DNA of 64,000 nt from Acinetobacter baumannii (GCF_009759685.1 NZ_CP046654.1:2976001-3040000), one strand, 5' to 3'. Shown: positions 1 through 10,399, counted from the first letter of the stretch. Made by a program: numbers and translations. The notes: generated from the letters alone by a model not told the origin.

Positions 1-291
1 TTTAACCTTCCTCTTCAAGAATTAGTCACTGAATATTGCTGGGGAGCTGTTTGGGGGCGTGAAGAATTAAGTAAGCCTGAGCGCAGTTTAATTAATTTGG
101 CAATGATCTCAGCTTTAAATCGTCCGCATGAATTAAAACTACATGTTAAAGGTGCACTTCGAAATGGTGTACCTAAAGAGAAAATTCGTGAAGTGCTTTT
201 GCAGGTTGCAATTTACTGTGGCGTGCCTGCTGCTGTAGATAGTTTTCGAATTGCTAAAGAGGCAATTAAAGAGTTTGAATCTGAGCAATAA
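1..291 (+). CDS. carboxymuconolactone decarboxylase family protein (PcaC-like), 5' end missing
   Basis: The reading frame is open from the first base of the window and ends at the stop at 289-291, so only the last 96 residues are present. The fragment shows the PcaC/AhpD-like pattern: YCWGAVWGR, then ALNRPHELKLHVKGALRNGV, then EVLLQVAIYCGVPAAVDSF. In the family this core is an all-alpha fold that decarboxylates 4-carboxymuconolactone in the protocatechuate branch of the beta-ketoadipate pathway. That fits the nearby pobA, but other members act on other lactones, and the missing N-terminus prevents a firm assignment. A start at the internal ATG at 97 would cut the domain in half, so it is not used. 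Confidence 0.75.
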   Translation, partial: FNLPLQELVTEYCWGAVWGREELSKPERSLINLAMISALNRPHELKLHVKGALRNGVPKEKIREVLLQVAIYCGVPAAVDSFRIAKEAIKEFESEQ

Positions 292-308
292 ACGTTGGCT
301 TTGAATAT

Positions 309-346
309 TAAAAAAGCCTTGTTCAAGTGGACGAGGCCTTTTTTAT
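309..346. terminator. bidirectional rho-independent terminator
   Basis: A run of A, then a GCCTTGT / ACGAGGC stem with one G-T pair, then a T run. It lies between the stop of the PcaC-like gene (291) and the convergent stop of the LysR gene (348). The A run on one side and T run on the other let it serve both strands. Confidence 0.6.
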
Positions 347-347
347 T

Positions 348-1259
348 TTAAGCTTGTTTGTTCAGTTCAGGGGGTAAATGCTGCGCCAAATAATCAATTG
401 CAAGGCGGGTTTTTAGTGGCATAAAAGGCAATGTAGGCCATACCAAATGAATCGGAAAAGCAGTGCTCGACATGGTGTCTAACACTTGTACCAGCTTACC
501 GTCCTGTAATTCATTTTGAATGAGCCAGTCGGGTAGCCAAGCGATACCAGCTCCAGCAAGCGCTGCATTTTTAATGGCTTGTAAGTCATTTAAAAGAAGT
601 TTTGCTTTGGGCTTAATAAAGAAAGGCTCGTCATTTTCCTTTTGAAGTCGCCATTTTTGCATTTGACCAAAATGCGGATCGGCAATAGTAGCGTGCTGGT
701 CTAAGTCTTCAATATGTTCTACGGGACCAGCTTTATTTAAATAGTCAGGTGAGGCACAAAGTAGCATTCGATGCTCACCAATCGGTTTGGCAACGAGCTG
801 AGTGGTGTCAGGCAATGCCCCGATTCTTATACATAAATCAAAACCTTCTTCGATCAAGTCTACATTTCGGTCATTAAATGAAATTTCTAACTGTAAGTCC
901 GCATGTTGATGAGCAAATTTAACCATGAGCGGGGCAGCAAAGAGTTGTCCAAAAAGTACAGGCACAGATATTCTTAATCGACCTGTTGCGTTAATTTTCC
1001 TTTGGTCTAATAAAGCTGCTGCATTTTGTATTTCACTTAATGCTCGACGGCTATGTTCATAAAACAAAGTACCTTCGTCAGTCATGCTGAGTGAACGTGT
1101 TGTTCTTTTAAATAGAACCACACCAAGCTGTTCTTCAAGCCGAGCAATATTTTTACTTATGGCTGAGCGAGTTAAATGCAATTGCTCGGCAGCTTTTACA
1201 AAACTTCCAGCTTCAACCACCGTCACAAATATAGAAATTGCACTTAGCTCATGTTGCAT
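348..1259 (-). CDS. LysR-family transcriptional regulator
   Basis: 303 residues, the usual LysR length. The N-terminal winged helix-turn-helix spans about residues 1-60 (AISIFVTVVEAGSFVKAAEQL, then RLEEQLGVVLFKRTTRSLSMT). An effector-binding domain of periplasmic-protein fold runs from about residue 90 to the end. The gene is divergent from the azoreductase gene with an 98-bp gap, the classic layout for a LysR activator of its neighbour, so control of azoR is inferred. The effector cannot be read from the sequence; quinones or electrophiles would fit an azoreductase partner. Confidence 0.85.
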   Translation of the reverse strand: MQHELSAISIFVTVVEAGSFVKAAEQLHLTRSAISKNIARLEEQLGVVLFKRTTRSLSMTDEGTLFYEHSRRALSEIQNAAALLDQRKINATGRLRISVPVLFGQLFAAPLMVKFAHQHADLQLEISFNDRNVDLIEEGFDLCIRIGALPDTTQLVAKPIGEHRMLLCASPDYLNKAGPVEHIEDLDQHATIADPHFGQMQKWRLQKENDEPFFIKPKAKLLLNDLQAIKNAALAGAGIAWLPDWLIQNELQDGKLVQVLDTMSSTAFPIHLVWPTLPFMPLKTRLAIDYLAQHLPPELNKQA

Positions 1260-1357
1260 GATTGTTGCCTAAAAGGAACCAATGATAAGAAATAATATCA
1301 CCACTGTTGAATTTATTGTGGAGTTAATATGGCTTCATCAAAAACGTGGAGATGGTC

Positions 1358-1954
1358 ATGGCTAAAATATTGGTATTAAAATCCAGCATTATGGGTGAGG
1401 GTTCACAAACCAATCGCCTAATTGATGTCATGCTTGAATATCGAAAAGACCAAGGTTTGCAAGATGACATTACCATACGCAATTTAGCTGAAATGAATCT
1501 GCCTGTATTAGATCTAGAAATTTTTCAGGCGCTTCGTGGGGCTGAAAATGTAAATCAAGACATTCAACGAATCGTTGCTTTGTCGGACGAATTAATTGCT
1601 GAATTAAAAAGCGCTGATTTATTGATCATTGGCGCACCCATGTACAACTTAAATGTCCCGACTCAACTTAAAAACTGGTTTGATTTGGTGGCACGAGTAA
1701 GACAAACATTCCGCTATACCGAAACTTATCCTCAAGGTTTGGTTGAAGGGGTAAAAGCGGTGGTGGTAAGTAGTCGGGGTGGTATTCATGTCGGCCAAGA
1801 AACTGAGGCAGTCACGCCTTATCTCAAAGCAGTGTTAGGGCTAATGGGCATTCATGACGTCGATTTTATATATGCAGAAGGCTTAGACATGCAGGCCTAT
1901 CGCAGCAATGCTTTAGATTTGGCAAGCCAACAAGTCAAAAAATTCGCTATTTAA
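1358..1954 (+). CDS. azoR: FMN-dependent NADH-azoreductase
   Basis: Flavodoxin-like fold enzyme of about 198 residues that uses NAD(P)H and FMN to reduce quinones and azo bonds by two electrons. Seen: the FMN phosphate loop SSIMGEGSQT near residues 9-18, PMYNLNVPTQLKNWFD in the middle, and SSRGG near residue 140, all typical of AzoR. Start codons at 1346 (GTG), 1352 and 1358 are in frame; 1358 is chosen because GGAG sits six bases before it and the protein then begins MAKILVLKSS as in the family. Divergent from a LysR gene that may control it. Confidence 0.88.
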   Translation: MAKILVLKSSIMGEGSQTNRLIDVMLEYRKDQGLQDDITIRNLAEMNLPVLDLEIFQALRGAENVNQDIQRIVALSDELIAELKSADLLIIGAPMYNLNVPTQLKNWFDLVARVRQTFRYTETYPQGLVEGVKAVVVSSRGGIHVGQETEAVTPYLKAVLGLMGIHDVDFIYAEGLDMQAYRSNALDLASQQVKKFAI

Positions 1955-1965
1955 AATTATGAGTT

Positions 1966-2001
1966 GAAACTCTTGTACCTCTAATTGATGACAAGAGTTT
2001 C
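1966..2001. terminator. inverted repeat between convergent azoR and pobR
   Basis: GAAACTCTTGT at 1966-1976 pairs perfectly with ACAAGAGTTTC at 1991-2001, with a 14-base loop. It sits just between the two convergent stop codons. There is no strong T run, so it may be a weak terminator or an mRNA 3'-end stabiliser for both genes. Confidence 0.45.
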
Positions 2002-2010
2002 TAAGTCTAT

Positions 2011-2826
2011 TTAAATTACATTTCTAAGTTCATTTGCCGTGTTACGCAGCAATGGCAAAATTTGCTGAACCAAATAATCTTCTTGTATGCGGTTGGTTTG
2101 AGACATGCAGTTAAGTGCTGCTATGGCTTGACCTTGGGCGTTAAATACGGGTACGGCAATCGCAATTACACCAAGTTCATGTTCTTCTTTAGAAAGACAA
2201 TAATCCGATAACGAAATACCCTTAAGCACTTCAAAAAACTTTGACTCATCTACTATGGTAAAAGGCGTTAAGCGTTTTAAACCGTAATTTTTTACCCACG
2301 TATGTTGCGCTTCTTCAGGTAGTGCTGCTAGCAATACTTTACCCGTGGAAGTGGCATGGGCAGGGAGACGGTTTCCTAAATGCATACCATAAGGGCTAAC
2401 GCGCAAATTATCTTGCTGTGGTAAATAACTACGGGCAATCGGCACCACTTCGTTATCGTCTAACACCACAATCGAAAAAGTCAGAGATGTCTGGGCACAC
2501 AAAAGATTTAAAAATGATTGAGCAACTTTAGGCAGGTGGGCAGAGCTTAGATAAGAACTCGAAAAGCGCAGTACGCGATGAGTGAGCCAAAAGTAATGTT
2601 CATCGGTTTCTAAATAGCCTAAGTATTTTAAAGTTTTTAGGTAACGCCTTGCCGCTGTACGACTAATACCTGTTCGTTCTGCCACTTGAGTGACATTAAG
2701 CCGTTGCCGATCTGTTCCAAAAGCTTCCAATAAAGCCAAGCCTTTTGCTAATCCTGCAATGTAGTCATCTTGACGAATTTTCTCATGCGAGTTCGGGTGC
2801 TCTAGAAAAGCATCGAGAGAAGGCAT
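2011..2826 (-). CDS. pobR: IclR-family regulator PobR, activator of pobA
   Basis: 271 residues, the length of Acinetobacter PobR. An N-terminal winged helix (about residues 25-85: GLALLEAFGTDRQRLNVTQVAERTGISRTAARRYLKTLKYLGYL) is followed by an IclR effector domain (LGNRLPAHATSTGKVLLAA, KEEHELGVIAIAVPVF). Divergence from pobA is the known arrangement in Acinetobacter, where PobR binds 4-hydroxybenzoate and turns on pobA. The assignment rests on length, family and context together. It resembles PcaU/PcaR more than the two IclR proteins at 16871 and 21062, and its recognition helix (ISRTAARRYLKTL) differs from theirs (LPKPTITRLTHTL). Confidence 0.9.
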   Translation of the reverse strand: MPSLDAFLEHPNSHEKIRQDDYIAGLAKGLALLEAFGTDRQRLNVTQVAERTGISRTAARRYLKTLKYLGYLETDEHYFWLTHRVLRFSSSYLSSAHLPKVAQSFLNLLCAQTSLTFSIVVLDDNEVVPIARSYLPQQDNLRVSPYGMHLGNRLPAHATSTGKVLLAALPEEAQHTWVKNYGLKRLTPFTIVDESKFFEVLKGISLSDYCLSKEEHELGVIAIAVPVFNAQGQAIAALNCMSQTNRIQEDYLVQQILPLLRNTANELRNVI

Positions 2827-2855
2827 CCTTTCATTCCTGTTATTTTGGTTGTTTC

Positions 2856-2872
2856 TGTCCGCTATTCGGACA
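2856..2872. promoter_or_regulatory. candidate PobR operator between pobR and pobA
   Basis: TGTCCG and CGGACA form a perfect inverted repeat around CTATT, 30 bp upstream of the pobR start and about 95 bp before pobA. PobR and its relatives bind about 10-bp repeats in such divergent spacers; that this is the site is inferred. Confidence 0.5.
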
Positions 2873-2952
2873 AACTAAATGATAAACGGTTATTTTCGTC
2901 TTGGATACATAGTGAACAAAACTTAAAGCCAGTAATTTAAAAGTCAGGATGA

Positions 2953-4182
<1,230 letters not shown>

Positions 4183-4198
4183 AGACTAAGTAAAAATA

Positions 4199-4226
4199 AA
4201 AAGGGCATGAAAATGCTCTTTTTTTA
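4199..4226 (+). terminator. rho-independent terminator of pobA
   Basis: AAAGGGCAT and ATGCTCTTT form a stem with one G-T pair around a GAAA tetraloop, followed by seven T, 17 bases after the pobA stop. Confidence 0.8.
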
Positions 4227-4357
4227 TAGAAAAATTTAAGTAGGCCGTACTAGCTTAAGAGATTGTTTTGCTTAAAAGATCAGCATTAATAAAAGCTTTT
4301 GTCATATTTTTTCAGTATATTGCTATTAATTTCTTTATTTATAAATTCTAAGTTTGT

Positions 4358-5080
4358 ATGGAACAGGACCAAGCACGCATACCTAAATATATTCCTATTC
4401 GCGATGCAATTGCCCATGATATTGAATCTGGCGTATTAGAAGCCCACGCAAAACTCCCTTCGGAAAGAGTGCTTTCTGAACAATTTCAAACCACTCGCGT
4501 GGCTGCACGTGAAGCTTTACTGGCTTTGGAAACTGATGGCCTGATTTATCGACTAGACCGCCGTGGTTGGTATGTTCGTTCTCCTCGTATTATTTATCAC
4601 CCGCAATCGACAAAAAACTTTAATCAGTTTGTGATTGAACAAGGCTATGAACCTTCTACAGAAGTGATTTCGAGTGAACTGACTCAGGCCACTTCTTGGG
4701 ATGCCAAGCATTTAAAAGTTGAAAAAGGGCATCCAATTTATTCAGTTTGGCGACGTCGTTGTATTAATGGTCGCCCTGTTTTGGTTGAGCATTTACGGGT
4801 AAATGCCGAGCTTTTTCCCGAGTTTTTAACTCATGATCTCAAGCAATCCATTACTTTACTGATGGCAAATCAATATAACTGCCATATCACCAGAGCTGAT
4901 ATTAATCTGTATCCAACAGCTTTATCGGAACAGCAGGTCAAAGCACTGCATGTGAATGTTGGCGCGCTTGGTTTATATATTTGTCGTAGCAACAGAAATG
5001 AAGAAGGTGTGATTACCGATGTTGACCAAGAATATTGGCTACATGATGTTTTAGATTTACATTTCGAAGCGCGAGCATAA
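4358..5080 (+). CDS. GntR-family (UTRA domain) regulator of the 2-AEP module
   Basis: 240 residues. The winged helix at about residues 8-75 (IPIRDAIAHDIESGVLEAHAKLPSERVLSEQFQTTRVAAREAL) is typical GntR, and the rest (YSVWRRRCINGRPVLVEHLRV through YWLHDVLDLHFEA) is a UTRA ligand domain, giving the HutC subfamily. It sits at the head of the aminoethylphosphonate genes on the same strand, and only six bases separate its stop from a perfect palindrome that is repeated before phnW. Control of the module with 2-AEP or a related compound as ligand is inferred. No strong Shine-Dalgarno sequence precedes the ATG at 4358. Confidence 0.82.
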   Translation: MEQDQARIPKYIPIRDAIAHDIESGVLEAHAKLPSERVLSEQFQTTRVAAREALLALETDGLIYRLDRRGWYVRSPRIIYHPQSTKNFNQFVIEQGYEPSTEVISSELTQATSWDAKHLKVEKGHPIYSVWRRRCINGRPVLVEHLRVNAELFPEFLTHDLKQSITLLMANQYNCHITRADINLYPTALSEQQVKALHVNVGALGLYICRSNRNEEGVITDVDQEYWLHDVLDLHFEARA

Positions 5081-5086
5081 AAATGC

Positions 5087-5106
5087 AATCTGGTTTAAAC
5101 CAGATT
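5087..5106. promoter_or_regulatory. 20-bp perfect palindrome, candidate GntR operator, copy 1
   Basis: AATCTGGTTTAAACCAGATT is a perfect palindrome without loop. Its core GTTTAAAC fits the GT-N-TA-N-AC style of HutC-subfamily operators. It lies between the regulator stop and the transporter genes. An 18-bp identical copy lies at 10400-10417. Confidence 0.72.
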
Positions 5107-5171
5107 AATTAAACTGTCATATAAAGCTGTTGAAATACCATCATCAAATAATTGCATTCGATGGTTTGCAG

Positions 5172-6209
5172 ATGAAACAGTATGTTCAACAGACAATTAA
5201 ACTCGGTACTGCATCAGTTTTAGGTGTGGTAGTCACTATTCAAATGGGATGTTCATCAGCAACATCAAAACAATCAGAAGAAATTACAGTCTATACGGCA
5301 GTGGAAGCCGACCAACTTAAACAATACCAAGAAGAATTGCATAAAGCCTATCCTGAACTCAAAGTAAAATGGGTACGTGATTCAACTGGTGTAATCACTG
5401 CTAAACTTTTGGCAGAGCAGAAAAACCCACAAGCGGATGTGGTTTTTGGTGTGGCTTTAACTAGCTTACTGGTCATGGAAAAAAAAGACATGCTCGAGCC
5501 TTTCAAACCTGAAGGTGTGCAAAATTTAAAACCAGAATTTGTAAGCCAAAAAACTGTACCGACTTGGACGAGTATGGATGCATGGGAATCTGCAATTTGT
5601 GTCAATAAAGTCGAATTAGAAAAACGTAAGTTACCGATTCCAAAAACTTGGAAAGATTTAACCAACCCGATTTATAAAAACTTGATTGTGATGCCAAACC
5701 CAGCTTCGAGTGGCACAGGCTATTTAGATGTCACGGCTTGGATGCAGATTTGGGGCGAAAAGCAGGCATGGGACTATATGCAGGCTTTAGATAAAAACAT
5801 TTCACAATATCCGCACTCTGGCTCAAAACCTTGCAAGATGGCTGCACAAGGCGAAATCCCAATTGGAGTTTCTTTCGGTTATCCGGCATTTAAATTAAAA
5901 GCAGAGGGTGCACCTTTAGAAGTGGTTTATCCAACTGAAGGTTTAGGCTGGGAAATGGAAGCCTCAGCAATTGTGAAAGGAACCAAAAAATTAAGCAGCG
6001 CACAGAAATTTATAAATTGGTCGGTAAGCAAAGCGGCAAACGAAGCCTATGCCCATAACTTTTCAATGGTGGCCTATAAAGGCATTGAAAATACCACTAT
6101 GGACTTCCCGAAAAATCTTTCTCAAAGGCTCGTAAAAAATGATTTTTATTGGGCAGCCGAGCAGCGTGAACGTATTTTGGCTGAATGGTCAAAGCGTTTT
6201 GAAAAGTGA
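5172..6209 (+). CDS. ABC transporter substrate-binding lipoprotein (2-aminoethylphosphonate type)
   Basis: About 345 residues from the ATG at 5172. An upstream in-frame TTG at 5130 is rejected because the later start gives a clean lipoprotein signal: MKQYVQQTIKLG, a hydrophobic stretch, then IQMGC, with Cys as the lipidated residue. The mature part (EEITVYTAVEADQLKQYQEEL, KWVRDSTGVITAKLLAEQ, NPQADVVFGVA, PASSGTGYLDVTAWMQIWGE) is the iron(III)/phosphonate-type periplasmic binding fold. The gene begins a transport block with an ATPase and a fused permease next to phnW and phnX, which points to 2-AEP capture. Specificity is inferred from context; no ligand contact can be verified. Confidence 0.85.
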   Translation: MKQYVQQTIKLGTASVLGVVVTIQMGCSSATSKQSEEITVYTAVEADQLKQYQEELHKAYPELKVKWVRDSTGVITAKLLAEQKNPQADVVFGVALTSLLVMEKKDMLEPFKPEGVQNLKPEFVSQKTVPTWTSMDAWESAICVNKVELEKRKLPIPKTWKDLTNPIYKNLIVMPNPASSGTGYLDVTAWMQIWGEKQAWDYMQALDKNISQYPHSGSKPCKMAAQGEIPIGVSFGYPAFKLKAEGAPLEVVYPTEGLGWEMEASAIVKGTKKLSSAQKFINWSVSKAANEAYAHNFSMVAYKGIENTTMDFPKNLSQRLVKNDFYWAAEQRERILAEWSKRFEK

Positions 6210-6231
6210 TCTTTTGGATAAAGGCCTCATT

Positions 6232-7434
6232 ATGCAAATTCCTTCGTCGTTGCAATCATCGCTGCTTGGACAAAACCAAAAGGGTGAGTTAGCAGGGCAT
6301 TTATTGTCGACATTAACGACCTATAAATATCCTGAACATAGCCCTTCGGTTTTAGAAGTGGTGGATATCCAAAAAAAGTTCCAACACTTTCAGGTCCTAA
6401 CGCATATTAATTTAGACCTGAAAGCTGGGGAGTTCGTGAGCTTTTTAGGGCCTTCAGGATGTGGTAAAACCACACTGCTACGCATAATTGCGGGTCTAGA
6501 AAAACCTGATTATGGAAAGGTTATAAAAAAGGGCACAGACATTACCTTGTTGAGTGCTGAAAAGCGTCACTGCGGCATTGTGTTTCAGAACTATGCGTTA
6601 TTTCCAAACTTAAACGTTGAAGAAAATATTGCGTTTGGCTTAGACAAAAAAAAGTGGGATAAGGCACAGCGTAGCCAAAGGGTTCAGCAGTTATTAGAAC
6701 TGATTGAATTACCCGATATTGCTAAAAAATATCCAAATCAATTGTCAGGCGGGCAGCAGCAACGTGTTGCGCTGGCTCGGGCAATTGCACCGAATCCTGA
6801 TATTTTACTGCTCGATGAACCGCTTTCTGCACTTGATGCTCAGGTACGTCTAAACCTAAGACAGAAGATCCGTTCGATTCAATCGCAGCTTAATTTGCCA
6901 ACTATTATGGTCACACACGACCAAGAAGAAGCATTAAGCATTTCTGATCGTGTTGTGGTAATGAATCATGGCGTTATTGAACAAATTGATACGCCGCATA
7001 ATATTTATTACAAGCCACAAACCCAATTCGTTGCAAAGTTTATTGGCACCATGAACTTTTTGGCAGCCACTTGTTCGGTTGTTAATCAGCTCGAGGTTTT
7101 AGGTTTTATTCCTCTAAATTTGGAACAGCAAAAACTTAAAGCAGGGCAAAGCTACAGCATTGGTTTTAGACCCGAAGCCGTCGAGTTGGTTGATGATTTT
7201 GGTAGTGATAAAGAGTCATTGTATTTGCCAGTTAAAGTATTAAGCACTGAATTTTTGGGCGCCAAGCGTCGTTTGTTTTGCGCTATTCATATCGATGGAA
7301 TTGAGCAGGCAAAACACCTGTTGCAAATTGAAATTGAAAATACCAAGTTCAAATCTTTGCAAGAACTCATGTTTATAAAAGTGCCTAATCAGCTCATTCA
7401 TGTCTTTGACGAACAAGGGTACGCACTATGTTAA
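6232..7434 (+). CDS. ABC transporter ATP-binding protein (2-AEP type)
   Basis: About 400 residues. Walker A GPSGCGKTT, Q-loop VFQNYALFPNLNVEENIAFG, signature LSGGQQQRVALARA, Walker B ILLLDEPLSALDA and the H-loop VTHD are all intact, and a TOBE-like domain follows from about residue 285. The start at 6232 is preferred over 6139 because the latter would overlap the binding-protein gene by 71 bp, and AAAGG lies eight bases before 6232. About 40 residues precede the ATPase domain, longer than in most relatives. The gene overlaps the permease start by seven bases, so they are translationally coupled. Confidence 0.88.
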   Translation: MQIPSSLQSSLLGQNQKGELAGHLLSTLTTYKYPEHSPSVLEVVDIQKKFQHFQVLTHINLDLKAGEFVSFLGPSGCGKTTLLRIIAGLEKPDYGKVIKKGTDITLLSAEKRHCGIVFQNYALFPNLNVEENIAFGLDKKKWDKAQRSQRVQQLLELIELPDIAKKYPNQLSGGQQQRVALARAIAPNPDILLLDEPLSALDAQVRLNLRQKIRSIQSQLNLPTIMVTHDQEEALSISDRVVVMNHGVIEQIDTPHNIYYKPQTQFVAKFIGTMNFLAATCSVVNQLEVLGFIPLNLEQQKLKAGQSYSIGFRPEAVELVDDFGSDKESLYLPVKVLSTEFLGAKRRLFCAIHIDGIEQAKHLLQIEIENTKFKSLQELMFIKVPNQLIHVFDEQGYALC

Positions 7435-9137
7435 ATGAAGCTGCTTCAGCGGTTTTAAAAACACAGCCGCGTCGAAAAACTGCATATTCATTAAGATCAA
7501 ATATTGCTTTGGCTATGGTCGCAATCGCTTTGACTTTAGCGATTATTGCACCTTTAATGATGCTGTTTGAAAATGCATTTTTTGATGAAAATCAAAATTT
7601 TGTTGGCCTTGAAAATTTTTATAACTATTTTGCAAGTCCAGCTTTACTCAGCTCTGTATTTAACTCGGTGTGGGTTGCTTGTGCTGCCACTGTCATTACA
7701 GTGTTGCTTGCCAGTATTTATGCTTTTGCACTTACCAACGTCAATATGAAAGGCAAAGGCTTCTTTAAAGTGGTCGCTTTTTTACCCATTTTAGCGCCGT
7801 CACTTTTACCGTCTTTGGCATTGGTTTATTTATTTGGTAAGCAAGGTGTGTTTAAACCTTTGCTGGGCGATATACAAATTTATGGTCCAATCGGTATTTT
7901 AATCAGCTACTGCTTTTGGCTATTTCCAGCAATTTTGATGTTGATGATGGTGTCTTTTCGCAGTGTCGATCAGCGTTTAATTGAGGCATCTTTGTCACTG
8001 GGTAAAAATATCTGGAAGACGCATTACCATGTCACACTACCAGCAATTCGGTATGGACTCATCAGCGCAAGTCTGGTGGCTTTTATTTATGTGCTGACCG
8101 ATTTCGGAATTCCGAAAGTCATTGGCGGTTCATTTAACATGATGGCGCTTGATGTCTATAAGCAGATTATTGGGCAGCAAAATATGAGCATGGGTGCGGT
8201 GATTTCCATCTTGTTATTGCTACCAGCAGTGTTTGTATTTATTTTCGATCGAATACAAAGCAAGCGGCATGCACGGTTTCAAGCCTTTCAGGCTAAACCT
8301 TATGTTTCAGCATCGAATAAAAAACTTGAAGTTGTTCTGAGCATATTTTGTGGATTAGTTTCAGGTGCGATTTTACTGATTATCTTTACGGCTGTGCTCG
8401 CATCTTTTATTCAGTCTTGGCCTTATGATTTGTCTTTGACCTTAGCACATTACAGTTTTGAATATGTCGATGGTGGCGGTTGGGTAGCGTACTTTAACTC
8501 GGTTCGCATGGCACTCTTTAGTACGGTTTTTGGAACGGCACTCATTTTTATGGTGGCACTATTAACCGAACGTTTTAAGGCACATCCACTCATTAAAAAC
8601 TATGTGCAAGCTTTGGTTTTATTACCTCTTGCCGTACCGGGGCTGGTTCTAGGTATTGCTTATATTTTGTTTTTTAACCAGCAAAGTAACCCGTTAAATG
8701 TGCTGTATGGAACTATGACCATTTTGGTGATTTCAACCATTGTGCATTATTACACTGTGCCACATCTCACTTTAACCAATGCGATTAAACAGATTCCGCT
8801 ACAGCTCGATCAGGCGGCGGAAACTCTAGGAACATCGAAGTGGAAAACCTTTTGGAAAGTGTATTTGCCAATGTGTTTTCCAGCGCTATGCGATGTATCG
8901 GTCTATGTTTTTGTTAATGCGATGACCACTGTGTCGGCTGCCATTTTCCTTTATTCACCAGACACTAGTTTAGCTGCGGTGGCCGTTTTAAATATGGATG
9001 ATGCGGGAGACACGGTTGCCGCTGTTGCTATGAGCATTCTCATTTTAACCACTTCATGTGTTGTAAAACTCATTCATTGGTTATTTACCAGAAAAATTAT
9101 GGCAAGAAGTCAGCAATGGCGTGAAAGCGCTCACTAA
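7428..9137 (+). CDS. ABC transporter permease, two fused membrane domains (2-AEP type)
   Basis: 569 residues with about twelve hydrophobic segments. Two MetI-type permease domains are fused: each carries an EAA loop, the first at LIEASLSLGKNIWKTHYHVT (about residue 185) and the second at LDQAAETLGTSKWKTFWKVY (about residue 460). Such fused permeases are usual in the putative 2-AEP importers, so one polypeptide supplies both halves of the pore. It follows the ATPase with a seven-base overlap. Substrate inferred from the phnW/phnX neighbours. Confidence 0.88.
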   Translation: MLNEAASAVLKTQPRRKTAYSLRSNIALAMVAIALTLAIIAPLMMLFENAFFDENQNFVGLENFYNYFASPALLSSVFNSVWVACAATVITVLLASIYAFALTNVNMKGKGFFKVVAFLPILAPSLLPSLALVYLFGKQGVFKPLLGDIQIYGPIGILISYCFWLFPAILMLMMVSFRSVDQRLIEASLSLGKNIWKTHYHVTLPAIRYGLISASLVAFIYVLTDFGIPKVIGGSFNMMALDVYKQIIGQQNMSMGAVISILLLLPAVFVFIFDRIQSKRHARFQAFQAKPYVSASNKKLEVVLSIFCGLVSGAILLIIFTAVLASFIQSWPYDLSLTLAHYSFEYVDGGGWVAYFNSVRMALFSTVFGTALIFMVALLTERFKAHPLIKNYVQALVLLPLAVPGLVLGIAYILFFNQQSNPLNVLYGTMTILVISTIVHYYTVPHLTLTNAIKQIPLQLDQAAETLGTSKWKTFWKVYLPMCFPALCDVSVYVFVNAMTTVSAAIFLYSPDTSLAAVAVLNMDDAGDTVAAVAMSILILTTSCVVKLIHWLFTRKIMARSQQWRESAH

Positions 9138-9238
9138 GTTTTAGCTAAACACAATTTTTATTTAACCGACTGAAACGAAATGCTTTGTTCAACAAGGCAA
9201 GGGTTTATTCATCCTAAATTTCGCAAATTGGAAGTCTT

Positions 9239-10393
9239 ATGAATAATGCACAGTTTGATTTAATTGTTGTCGGAGCCGGTATTTTAGGTTTGTCCGCTGC
9301 AATACAGGCACAAGAACAAGGCTTGAAAGTTTGCATCTTCGAGAAAAATGCCAAGCCTGTGGGCGCAACTCGCCGTAATTTCGGCATGGTCGGAACATCG
9401 ACCTTAACCCATCCAGAGCAACAGTGGCGAAAGTACGCGCTTGAAACGCGTTCTTTTTATCAGCGTATTCAAACTGAAACCGATATTTCGTTTGCTCAAC
9501 GCCAAGGTGTCTATCTGGCAAACACGGCACTTGAATGGCAGGTTTTAAATGAGTTTGCCGAGCGTGCAAATAATTACCAAATTCCAGTTCATTTGTTTAG
9601 CCATGAGGAATTGGTCACCCAATTTTCTTATTTAAATCCTTCGCAGCAGTTTCAAGGCGGTTTGGTTTTTGAAGAAGATTATTCGGTCGAACCGCATGTG
9701 GTTGGGCAGCGACTATTGGCATATGCCGAAAGAAAAGGCGTAAAGATTTATACCAATGCTTGTGTCGTTCAAACCCAATATCAACATGAAATTTGTCAGG
9801 TTCGCTTTGCAAGTGGCGAGGCATATCGGGCAAATAAAGTTTTGATCTGCCACGGTGAAATCATCGATGTTTTATATCCGGATCTCTTACAAAGCTTGAA
9901 TCTGAAACGCTGTGGCTTACAAATGGCCCTGACTCAACGGTTTCACCAAAAATTAAATGCTTCTCTTTATTCAGGCTTATCTATTTCACGTTATCCGGCT
10001 TTTGAAATTTGCCCAAGTCATGCCGAGCTGGTTAAAGCGTCACAACAGGGTTTCATTAAAGAATTCGGTATTCATATTCTGATTAAACAAAACGAATTTG
10101 GCGAACTGATCGTAGGCGATAGTCATGAATATCATTCGATTAATGAAGCGCCTCAGTTCGAGCAGCGTGAAGAGATTAATGAATTTATCCAAGCTTACTG
10201 CCATGAAAAACTAGGGCTGAATTTACCTCCAATTCAAAAACGTTGGAATGGTTATTACCTGACCCATGAACATGAGTTGGCCTGTGTCACTGAAGCTGAA
10301 AAAAATATCTTTCTGGTGAGTGCGATTGCTGGCAAAGGCATGACTACAGGGGCTGGCTTTATGAAAGAAATATTAGAACAAAATATTTACTAG
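9239..10393 (+). CDS. FAD-dependent amine oxidoreductase (DadA/GlyA-oxidase fold) of a phosphonate module
   Basis: 384 residues. The N-terminal dinucleotide motif DLIVVGAGILGLSAAIQAQEQG and the C-terminal SAIAGKGMTTGAGFMKEIL mark the D-amino-acid/glycine oxidase superfamily. Its place between the 2-AEP importer and phnW matches a recurrent FAD enzyme of phosphonate clusters that is thought to oxidise N-alkylated aminoethylphosphonates. This would let the cell use methylated 2-AEP as well as 2-AEP; that reaction is taken from memory of the family and is an inference here. GGAAG lies nine bases before the start. The gap to the permease gene is 101 bp. Confidence 0.78.
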   Translation: MNNAQFDLIVVGAGILGLSAAIQAQEQGLKVCIFEKNAKPVGATRRNFGMVGTSTLTHPEQQWRKYALETRSFYQRIQTETDISFAQRQGVYLANTALEWQVLNEFAERANNYQIPVHLFSHEELVTQFSYLNPSQQFQGGLVFEEDYSVEPHVVGQRLLAYAERKGVKIYTNACVVQTQYQHEICQVRFASGEAYRANKVLICHGEIIDVLYPDLLQSLNLKRCGLQMALTQRFHQKLNASLYSGLSISRYPAFEICPSHAELVKASQQGFIKEFGIHILIKQNEFGELIVGDSHEYHSINEAPQFEQREEINEFIQAYCHEKLGLNLPPIQKRWNGYYLTHEHELACVTEAEKNIFLVSAIAGKGMTTGAGFMKEILEQNIY

Positions 10394-10399
10394 TTTGTC

